A DNA stretch of 64,000 bases, taken from positions 186,001-250,000 of the forward strand of contig MU119206.1 in NCBI GenBank assembly GCA_014904845.1. The letters run 5' to 3'. The notes under the pieces were generated by a model. The model worked only from the letters and a program-made list of their open reading frames with translations, did not search any database and was not told where the DNA came from. Position 1 is the stretch's first letter; each line of letters opens with the position of its first letter. The translations under genes were made by a program, and so were the position numbers. This DNA comes from Acephala macrosclerotiorum. Taxonomy: Eukaryota; Ascomycota; Leotiomycetes; Helotiales; Mollisiaceae. This document shows, piece by piece, positions 36,449-44,963 of the stretch.

Positions 36449-36476
36449 TACGGTTATCAATACGGTTATCAATACG
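36449..36476. repeat. 12-bp tandem repeat, two copies plus partial
   Basis: Unit tacggttatcaa, two perfect copies and a third partial tacg, about 175 bp upstream of the UstYa-like start codon. Its position suits a transcription factor site pair. Confidence 0.85.
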
Positions 36477-36648
36477 AGTGAAGTCTCACCGTACGTCATG
36501 CCAAGACAGAGAATTGTGAGATTTAGGGATGGACGCTGAGCCTCGGGACAATGCTTGATATTTGTCTTTTCCCTTTCCTTCTGTTCTAAGTTTGAGGTTC
36601 AAATTCGTTCATTCTCAAGTACTTCCAAACCGAACAGAAGTTATCACA

Positions 36649-37543
36649 ATGTCTTACGATCCTTTGCAAGACAAGCCTGAGCATGACTCTCAAAATGGAG
36701 AAGACTATGATCATCTCCTTCCGCAAGAAGAGTCCCTTCTGAGACGACCGCCTCGAATAATTCCAAGATGGATCTTCATAGTCGGAAGTCCGATCATTTC
36801 ACTCCTTCTCATCGGCTTCGGAGCATGGTTAGGAAGTCACTCGACATACAACTTCAACGCCAAATGCCTCGAACACGCTCAAAAGTGGTGTGAGTTCTTC
36901 AAGCCTCAACCACAGACAATGCACTAACAAAACCAAAGCTCCAATTCAAAGAGATGTGAATAACAATTACCACGAAGTCCTCTTCAACGGCTCCTTCATG
37001 AAACAAAATGCCTTCAGACTCGAAGCTAGCCCAGAAGTAGACGCGGCCTGGGACTCCCTCGGCATCAACTACCGCAGCATCAGAATCTCAACAGAAGACG
37101 CCGCACGAACCGGTCTCTCTCCCACACAAGTACAAATCAACCCCATCCACGGCGGCGGCTACCCCGCCAACGTCGAAGGCCTCCACCACCTGCACTGCCT
37201 AAACCTAGTCCGACAATCACTCTACTACAACATCGACTACTACCGCACCCAAGGCACCGGAGCATTCGTCAACGACGAACCGATTGTCCGACATCATGTA
37301 TCTCATTGCCTGGATATTGTGAGACAACAATTGATGTGTCAACCAGATACGGGGATGCTTGGGCAGGTGTGGTGGGATAAAGAGGAGCCGAAGGCGTTTG
37401 TGGATTTTAATACGAGACATCAGTGTAAGGATTTTGAGGGGATTAGGGCGTGGGCAGAGGAGAGGCAGATTGAGGAGGTGGTGCCAGGGGATTTTTTGAT
37501 GCCGCCGAGAAGTAGGGACAACGTGCTCGATGAGATTCCTTGA
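36649..37543 (+). CDS. UstYa family (DUF3328) protein, candidate peptide-cyclising oxidase
   Basis: UstYa proteins act in ustiloxin, asperipin, phomopsin and related pathways, where they catalyse oxidative macrocyclisation of Tyr-containing peptides made from Kex2-processed precursors. Two exons (36649-36889 and 36939-37543) with a 49-nt intron give 281 residues. A single N-terminal membrane helix (about residues 40-61, WIFIVGSPIISLLLIGFGAW) is followed by a lumenal domain. Both diagnostic metal-binding motifs are intact: HHLHC (163-167) and HVSHC (200-204), each HxxHC. The segment SPEVDAAWDSLG is also typical. The Ser codon at the intron (T/CT) matches the family's usual SPI continuation. 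It is divergent from the secreted YGSYKR protein gene 1.44 kb away, consistent with a precursor-enzyme pair. No second UstY, tyrosinase or peptidase gene is next to it. Confidence 0.9.
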
Positions 37544-37984
37544 ATGCTAGTTTAGGATGAATTGAAAGGATATCTGTGCGATATTGGACGAGAAGAGAGT
37601 GTCCGGTTAAAGTGAAGAGAAGGTCAAGATGGGGAGAGGAAGGACATGAGGGTTCAAAAGGTGGATGAGGCCAAAGGATCAAAGTGTCACAGCTTCTGAG
37701 GCTTTGAGCACGAGTGCAAGAAATACCGACCCTGAAAGCATTCAGACGAAACTCCATCACGAGTTGGGAGAAGAGACAAGAGTAAGACAATCAATGAAGG
37801 AGAATATCATCCATTCATAAAGTGAGCATAGCTCTCATCTGAACTAAAAAACCAACATCCGAATTGAAAGTTCCATCTCCACCAAGAATCGAGATGTACC
37901 ATCATATTCGTGTCCGTAATCAAAGAGCAAAGCAATCTATAACCCAAAACACAAAACAAAAAGAGCAGTCGTCCCGTTGTGAAA
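37544..37984. other. Convergent intergenic interval
   Basis: 441 bp between the UstYa-like gene and the small gene on the minus strand. No gene seen; presumably two terminators. Confidence 0.35.
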
Positions 37985-38254
37985 TCAAGCAACCCACAAC
38001 CAAGCATAGCTAACATCCTCATCCTTCACTCTCTCTGCCCACTTCTGCTCCATACGTTCAGCATACGAATCCTCAACCTCACTCTCAGTGGAAGAAGAGG
38101 ATTTAGATCGCTTGAGGAGGGATCGACGCATACTGAGACGGAGACTAGAGAATTCGGGGGAGAAAGCGGAAGAGGTGGAATTAGCCGCTGTACCAGGGGA
38201 CGACGCCTTCGTGTTCTTGCAAGGTGTCGCTTTCGTTTTTGTTGTGAGAAACAT
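37985..38254 (-). CDS. Small unknown protein (89 residues)
   Basis: A Met-initiated frame, MFLTTKTKATPCKNTKAS to SYAWLWVA. The N-terminal half is basic and Ser/Thr-rich (SSLRLSMRRSLLKRSKSSSS), and the end is a charged helix-like block (SYAERMEQKWAERVKDED) finishing in aromatic residues. No family recognised. A good intron is apparent just upstream (donor GTAAGT at 38482, branch GCTAAT, acceptor CATAG directly before the ATG; 228 nt), so the gene probably has a spliced 5' leader. That leader holds an upstream ATG at 38504 whose spliced frame overlaps this one. Confidence 0.5.
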   Translation of the reverse strand: MFLTTKTKATPCKNTKASSPGTAANSTSSAFSPEFSSLRLSMRRSLLKRSKSSSSTESEVEDSYAERMEQKWAERVKDEDVSYAWLWVA

Positions 38255-40903
38255 CTATGATGGGTATTAGCATAGTGTTGGTAGACAATAGGAGATATGG
38301 TAGATGGTGATAGGAGGAGACGTAATGAGGTATGGAGGAAGGGCGAAGGAAGCAAAAGAAGGTGAAGAGAGAGATGAAAATTTGGACGGAGACGGAGGTA
38401 CAAGTCGATGATTTGAGAAGACAAAAGAACACTACATTGAGAAGAGAGCAATTAGATAAGCAGGAAATAAAAGGGGACTTACATTCAAAAGTTGCACCAG
38501 GCATTTAATCTAGCTTCGTTCTTGACTTGCTGATTCTTGAAAGTGAAGTTAATACAAGGGCCGACCGGGCCAAAAACTCGAAAATTAAAAACGTAGGGTT
38601 CCGTAAGGACGCTCAGTGCTTGCTGTTGTAACAGGATCAAGGCCGACCAGGCCAAGAGGGGAAGCTGTGAGGGGTGGGGAAGTGGTGTGAGGGACAGAGT
38701 CTGCTCAGTACTTGGGTAAGTAGGAAGGGTTCAAGGCTGACCAAGCCGGATGGGAATTGTATGTATGGTTGTTGGAAATTGGTGTTCGAAAGGGATGTGA
38801 CGAGCTCGCTAGTAATCACTAGGGAACTGGCAACGATAAGGGGGGCTGAAAACGGTAGCCGAGAAGCGGGTAGCGAAGAAGGCTATAGCCGATGCAATGG
38901 GATGGCGAAGAGGAATCACGAGGAAGATGAGTTGCTGCGGAACGGACCGTCAGGAACGAGGCTGAGGTTTGGGACGTCGAAGTGTGATCTGTTTTGTGAC
39001 TGTCCGAAGGGTTCGGAGCTGATGTGGAAACGTTACTAGAAGTTCGGACGTAGATCAGTAAGGTTATCAATGAGCGAAAGGAAGTTTAAAAGTCACCTTT
39101 TGTGTGATGTTGGTGTTTGGTGAGAGGATGAGATTATTTTTGGGGCGAAAGAGATTTTAAAGGGGGGATATCGGCGGATTTCGGTAACCGAAGGGTGAGG
39201 AGGATGTTGTGCGGACGTCCGAGAGACATGGCGAAGGGGTTCATTTCGGCCAGTCAGTGATTCCAAAGGTGCAAAAATCGCCGGACAACAGATCTTGCGT
39301 GCGTTACGACCGAATTTATGTACTGGACGCACCTTGGAGAGCACCTTGAAGAGAGCGGGGAAGTTAAGGTGTTGAGGAAAGGCAAAACCCACGTTTCTGG
39401 ATGACTGCCACTGCGGAGGCAGTGCTAAGTCACCAATGAAAGTGAGCAGTCAATAGTGATTGAACATAAGAGCAATGCACTATCCGGTGTAGAGATTGTA
39501 ATTCTTCCTTGCCTTGCTTGCATGCTGCCCCGAGGCATGAATCACTTTCTGATGGCGAGAAAGAGATGTTTTGAGTGGGAAGCCAGAAGACACCAGCCAT
39601 TGCTAAGGGAAATATGACCATCAACACATCCAACTTAATATTATCATTATTGTAAAGTAAAGTGTTTATGCTATTGTCTGTGTGGAAATGATTCCCACGT
39701 TCATTCCCTCCACACATACCCATTTCTGTGGAAGAAATGCTTGAGCTCTGGGCATGGTGATAGGGAAACTCGAGGGCCAATGTCATCTAACTTCAACCCC
39801 GTACAAGTATGATAGCGGCCTGGAATTCAGCGACTGAAACCCTGCCCTGATGCCCGTAAGACTCTTCCGTGCAGATTTGCAGGCTTGCAGGCCGCTGTTC
39901 CGCGATATTTAGACGTGTCCTGACTTGCTTCCCACTTGAGACCACTTCCACACCTTAGAAGTTTCAACATCAAGTGCTGCGGAACGACGCTCTTATGATT
40001 GAAACTTCATTCACGTCCCACTGCAATGCTTCAGTTCAACTTGGCTGTATATTATACAGTGTAGTGGCAGACTTGTGTTGTGAGTGGAAGGTGCTTCGTC
40101 TTGGGAAGGAGTGGTGGCTGTCTGAAGCAGGTGATGGGCAGGCTTGGTCCATGATAGGAAGGGTTTGAGGAAGGTGGTGCGCGAGCTTGAAATGTCGTGG
40201 TCAGAAAGAGTGTAATAGGAAGGGACACTGAGAAGGGGGGATGAGAACTGCAGCACCAAATTCTTTGTACGAGCGCACCGAAAGCTGTTGAAACCAAGAC
40301 AATTAAGGAAACTCGGAAAGCAATGGAAAGACCTTCAATGGGTGACAAAATTTGAGAATACTTCGAAAGGCAGAAGAGTACAGACGTTGGATATAGAAGT
40401 TAAGCACATTTCGAAGCAAATCTACAAATGTCTCATCTTTTGTTCTGATTTTAGGCTTTTGTTGTGCATCGCAGAAGCTGCGGGACCTCTTCCTCCGCCC
40501 GCCTCACCCGCGACTGTAATTCTTGACTTCTAGTGGATCATTATGTTGATGAGCACTTGCTTCTGCAATTCGACCATTCGGTAAATCCGCGCGGTAGCGA
40601 GGGCGGATTAAGCTGGAAATCTCCACGCAAAGGCAGATGTTGCGAAGATATATGTATGTGCATCGTCGTCAGCTGTCCAAGTCAGCGTCCTACAAGGCCT
40701 ATAAAAAGTTACAATGCTCTCCTAATTCCAAGGTATCTGTGTGCTAGATGCTCCTCATGTCTTTTCGTCTCGTCTCTCATAAGAATGGAGTTTTCCTCAA
40801 CGCCTCATATTCCCTTCCCAACCAATGCACCAAATCACCGAATGCCACAATCCAAAAACTCCAACAAGAGAAGCAAGTCATGCCCATGCCTTATTCATAC
40901 ACA
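38255..40903. other. Intergenic interval with degenerate repeats
   Basis: 2.65 kb without convincing genes; the start includes the proposed leader of the small gene. Degenerate repeats lie at 38556-38750. Frames such as 39786-39430 (-) and 38674-39039 (+) have no protein-like features. Confidence 0.4.
38556..38750. repeat. Degenerate tandem repeat with ggccgaccnggcc core
   Basis: The cores gggccgaccgggcc (38558), aggccgaccaggcc (38640) and aggctgaccaagcc (38733) recur about 80-93 bp apart. The last two are each preceded by gctcagt(g/a)cttg. Differences between copies are mostly C/T and G/A transitions. Confidence 0.55.
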
Positions 40904-42541
40904 TCATGACCTCTTCTGCCCTAGCTCTATATCTCCCTCAAAGTCCCAATCATCCCAATCCCCTGGCCCCGCAACCTTCTTCCACACGAAGATCCCAGCC
41001 GCAGTTCCCAAACTCGAAACTAGAAACCACCCGTCAAACCATCGCTCCACAAATCCGGGTTCAAGTGGAGAGCCCAACGCCTCACTGACAACACTCTTCA
41101 TCTCGCTCGGCAGATTACTTCTCAGCAACAACGCACTGCTAATAACATACGTTGCTGAAATCTGGGCGATGATCAAGGCGAGGTTTGCTTGTGCCTGATA
41201 GAGAAGTGAAGGAGAAAGTTTAGTGAGCATGTGGAAAGTTTGAAGTACGCTGTTGAAAGAGGCGAGGAGGATTATACCGGATAGTAGGAATGAGATCTGG
41301 CGGGACCAGGCGAGTTGGTCGAGGGTAGGGTCGACGTGTTTTGCTAGGAGTGAGAGAACGCGATTGATGGGATCGGTGGTTGAGGATGTGAATAGGGACT
41401 CAGGAGAGGGGAAGAGAGCTTGGCGGATCGTAGTGAGAGTGACTGTTATGATTCGATATATGCAGTATAGGGCGAAGCCGTAGGCGAATGGTGTGAGAAA
41501 GATTTTCCCCATAGGAGAGGAAGCCCGTTGGCTGGAGGCGAGTCGGGCTTGGAGGAGGGAGAGGGAGCTTGAGAGACTGACGGCCATTGATTCCAGGCCG
41601 GAGATTTCGAGCTCGAGGGCTTTTATTTCTTGTGTATCTGCACTTCCACGAATAGTGCCAATAACCTTGGTCATAAATCCTTCTGCTGGTGTATCCTGCA
41701 CTTTCCGCTGTAAAGCACGTAGTCGACTACGCTTCGCGGCCAGCATATCGTTTGTAGCATTCAAGCCAGTCTGCTTTCGGTTCACATCTGCTTCCGTGAC
41801 TGGTTTCTGCTTTGCTCCAAACGTCTGCCATGGTGCCGAGACAGCTGCGAAGCCCGACAGGAGAGCCATGAGAGATATTCCAATAATACCAACACGCTCT
41901 AGACATGCTGAATTCAAGTCTTTTCCTGGCTGGGAAGCCATGGCGTGGATATACGTCCCTGGAACTCCCTTTCCCAACCACCAGAAGCCAGTCAACCATA
42001 TCGTGAATCCACAAGCTTGTAATGCCCATGTCGTCTTCGGTATCCTGCCATTATCTCTCTTGAATGACCATCCAGACCCAGAAACGATAGACTGTAATTC
42101 GAGGAAAGGAATCAGAACCACCAGGGTGAATAGCAGAGTCGGAACCACAATCTTTAATGCCAACGTCCTAGCTGCTGGATTCAACGTATTCGACAGCTCG
42201 CAGAGAATCAACTCAACCAGCACAGCCGCTAGAGCAATCGTGGCCGAGAATGTAACAGCAACAACTCTCCTCCTACTGGACTTCGCATTATGCTCTGCAT
42301 GCTTCTGTCGCAAACCAGGAGGCGCATCGCTGGGAAGATAATGCTCTTCGTCTTTCGAGGATTGTAGACTCGCTACTATGGGGAAGAGCTTCTGTAAAGC
42401 TATGACGCTGATGAGAAGAAACGTTGTGGCAAACGGAATAGTGGAGAAGGCGATTGTCGTCGCAGATGCGGCGCTGGTGGAACGAGCGTGGAAACCAGGG
42501 AAGACACAGGCATCGTCTTCGCATTTATCTGAGGGTAACAT
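40904..42541 (-). CDS. Golgi pH regulator / GTG-type multi-span membrane protein
   Basis: A single exon of 545 residues with about nine hydrophobic segments. It matches the GPHR / GTG (formerly ABA-GPCR) family. That family has an N-terminal group of spans, a central hydrophilic coiled region (here about residues 255-345, with NATNDMLAAKRSRLRALQRKV and a second helix around EIKALELEISGLESM), and a C-terminal domain with LTPFAYGFALYCIYRI, SRQISFLLSGIILLASFNSVLQTF and SATYVISSALLLRSNLP. The animal homologue is a Golgi anion channel needed for lumen acidification; plant homologues were proposed as GTPase-linked receptors. The fungal role is not settled. Start Met at 42541 (MLPSDKCEDDACV); no intron is needed. 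Confidence 0.88.
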   Translation of the reverse strand: MLPSDKCEDDACVFPGFHARSTSAASATTIAFSTIPFATTFLLISVIALQKLFPIVASLQSSKDEEHYLPSDAPPGLRQKHAEHNAKSSRRRVVAVTFSATIALAAVLVELILCELSNTLNPAARTLALKIVVPTLLFTLVVLIPFLELQSIVSGSGWSFKRDNGRIPKTTWALQACGFTIWLTGFWWLGKGVPGTYIHAMASQPGKDLNSACLERVGIIGISLMALLSGFAAVSAPWQTFGAKQKPVTEADVNRKQTGLNATNDMLAAKRSRLRALQRKVQDTPAEGFMTKVIGTIRGSADTQEIKALELEISGLESMAVSLSSSLSLLQARLASSQRASSPMGKIFLTPFAYGFALYCIYRIITVTLTTIRQALFPSPESLFTSSTTDPINRVLSLLAKHVDPTLDQLAWSRQISFLLSGIILLASFNSVLQTFHMLTKLSPSLLYQAQANLALIIAQISATYVISSALLLRSNLPSEMKSVVSEALGSPLEPGFVERWFDGWFLVSSLGTAAGIFVWKKVAGPGDWDDWDFEGDIELGQKRS

Positions 42542-43175
42542 TGAAGAGAATTAGCAGGCCCAAGTCGATGAGCTGAGATCACATTGTATTTGATGGTCAG
42601 AGAGTTGCGAGGGATCGTTCTAGGGAATCAAGGTGAGGTCGTATGGGTGAAACCGTGTCACTCTCGTCAGCCTCGCTGCCCTTATCCGCGGTGGGTCTGC
42701 AGGGATTTCGGTGATCGACACGCCGTTACCCTAAACTCGGCGCTCTTGGTGGTAAAGCATCACTGCACAGAAATACATACTTCTTTGTTCATGGCACCAA
42801 AGCCATATCTCTATTCTGGTCTCCTATCAACAGTCTCCCAGACCTTTAACATCTACTTCTTCACCCTGATGAATGCATCTACAAGCATTACTATCCCTTT
42901 GCCCAAGGCAAGCCCGCCGGAAACTTCAAATGCAATTTTTTTTGGGTATCCGGAGCTTGCAAAGACCAATACCAACAATTGCGGGGTATCTGCAAATGAC
43001 TACCACCACGTATCGATGATGAGAACTCCCTCCAACGCCAGACTGAGACAATCCTTGAGCCCAAGGAGAACGGAACATCAAGTAAGAAAAATCGTAATAA
43101 TTACACAAACCACGCTCAGAGTCCTGCCAGGCCGAACCGCTGCTTTTCCGATAGTAGGCTACCCAACGAGCTCAT
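42542..43175. other. Intergenic interval between two minus-strand genes
   Basis: 634 bp. A plus-strand frame at 42584-43198 exists but has no recognisable protein character and overlaps the end of the Nrd1-like gene. Probably the promoter of the membrane protein gene and the terminator of the RNA-binding protein gene. Confidence 0.4.
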
Positions 43176-44963
43176 TCAGACGACGAGGCCAGCCTTAAGA
43201 ACTGAAGATAGAGTGATTCCACTAGTATCAATCTCGTCTTCATCCTCTAGGGACTCGTTCTCGTCATCGTCCATATTTAAGAGTTGGAAACGATTCACCG
43301 GAGCCGTATCCTTCTTCTTCTTCTTAGCTGGGAGATTCTCTCTGCGAGTTTGCAATGGTCGTTCCAGAGGTGCAGCACACTCATCATTGTCCCATTCAAT
43401 CTTCGAACCCTTGTAGATCCTGGAACATGTTAGTCATGGAGCAGCCTATGAGCTTGATTTGACTTACGAGCGACTCATCATGCAAGTGCGAGCGAACATA
43501 GCGTTATGAACGGAGTTAGTAGAAATGTAGCAATTTTGGCCGTTGAATTTGACCCTGATGACAACCAGATTGTGAATGTGCTCTAAGTCCTCCCGAATGC
43601 GTTCTTCCGTGTGCTTAGGGCTGCAGTTGTAGATGACCAGGTTTCGAGTTGCTCCAATAGAGATCTTGTTGGCTACATGACCAGGAAGAATGAATTGGCG
43701 ATCGTTCCATCGGATCTCGACCTAGATGAAGTAAGTTTCTGCAGATAATGGGGAAGGTTTCGCCGTACCCTCTTTCCCTTGATGTAGAGATCGTGACGCT
43801 TGACGTGGGAGAAGAAATCTTGTGCTGCTCCCTCTTCTAAGAAGGAAATGCTCGCAGTGCGGTCATGGGTACGAAGGTAGAGATCAAGCAACATTCCTCC
43901 TCTCACTGCATCTGCGAGATCTGTATGAGTGGTGTTCTCTGGAAGATTTGCAAGTAGCACTGTTCTCTTTGCAAACTTGTCGTATTGCCCACGTTGACGG
44001 CGAGGCTGAGAGTCGTTGTTTCCACTTCCCTCGTCATAGAAGCCATCAGCTCCATCTGCCGTGAAACCATAATCATCATTCATGTGCGAATGGTTGCGGA
44101 AGCCATTGCCACTACCATTGCTGTTGCCGTTGCCGTTGCCATTATAATTGCCATTGGTATTGTTCTCTCGAGGCCGGAAGTCGCTTCGCGGAGTGTAATT
44201 GGCATTTCGTCCGAAGGTGTAGTCTTGAGTTTCTGCTCCTGAGTTCAAAGATGTAGATTGTTGCGTAAAGAAGGGGCCGCCCTCCAAGTTTTCATCCCCC
44301 GTGGTAGTGTTGCCGCTATTTTCGACAGCTGGAGCATCGTCTTTGATCAAGATCTGTGTCGCGTGTTAGCATGTCATCCTGTGAAGATATGGTGAAATGG
44401 AGATAATCTTACAGCGAGAGTCTCTTCAGCAATGCCACCTCTGTATAGATTGCGTCGTAAGTTTGCTACAGGATTTAGTATGCTATCCAACCACTATCCA
44501 GAATGACCCCGCGGAGCAGGGAGAGTACATACCATACTGACGAGCAGAGCTCAGCAAGTTGTCATGGTCAGTTTTGGGAATAGTAACAGTCGGAATATGA
44601 AGAGGGGTAGAAAAATCGACTCCGCCGGTATGGAATTGAGCCCTGTTTGAAGAGAAGAAAGGTTGTTAGCTTTCCGCGCCGGATTGTAGCATGCGTACAA
44701 AGAGCTGGGTTTCTTGCTATGAAATCGTCCTTACTTGCGCATTAACGTCTCGAAATATGCCTAGAGTACAAGATCTTTGGGTTAGCAACCCTCTTTAGAA
44801 TTTGTGTGAGGAAATACAAACTCCATTGGGATTGGGGTTAGTGCATACAGGCCTGGTGGCCCATGTCTCAGCGCAAGGAATGGCAGAGAGAAGGCAATCT
44901 CCCCAGAGATCAGAGACATACCTTATCGAGGGTGACAGTCCCCATGGTGCCCATATCGTCCAT
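43176..44963 (-). CDS. Nrd1-type RRM RNA-binding protein
   Basis: Resembles the fungal 'negative regulator of differentiation 1' (S. pombe Nrd1) RRM family, which binds and stabilises mRNAs. Seven exons (44963-44922, 44760-44735, 44642-44533, 44465-44413, 44353-43769, 43721-43468, 43419-43176) total 1314 nt, giving 437 residues with all phases consistent. Exon 2 is only 26 nt. The N-terminus (MDDMGTMGTVTLDKAYFETL) leads to an Asn/Gly-rich linker with an NGNGN tract. Two RRMs follow: RTVLLANLPENTTHTDLADAV with ASISFLEEGAAQDFF, and RNLVIYNCSPKHTEERIRED with NCYISTNSVHNAMFA. Between them is RWNDRQFILPGHVANKI. S. pombe Nrd1 has four RRMs; only two are evident here. The tail is basic then acidic (AKKKKKDTA; DDDENESLEDEDE). 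Confidence 0.9.

Larger units (their letters stand above)
35207..36648. promoter_or_regulatory. Divergent intergenic region between precursor gene and UstYa-like gene
   Basis: 1.44 kb with no convincing gene. Two tandem repeats stand out: a 9-bp unit agggtgttt three times at 36025-36051 (last base varies) and a 12-bp unit tacggttatcaa twice at 36449-36472 followed by tacg. Either could be a regulator site array; this is inference. Confidence 0.45.

Noticed and set aside
40533..42341. Plus-strand frames of about 220 and 280 residues (40533-41198, 41493-42341)
   Set aside because: Both lie antisense to the Golgi pH regulator-type gene, whose minus-strand frame has clear membrane spans and family motifs.
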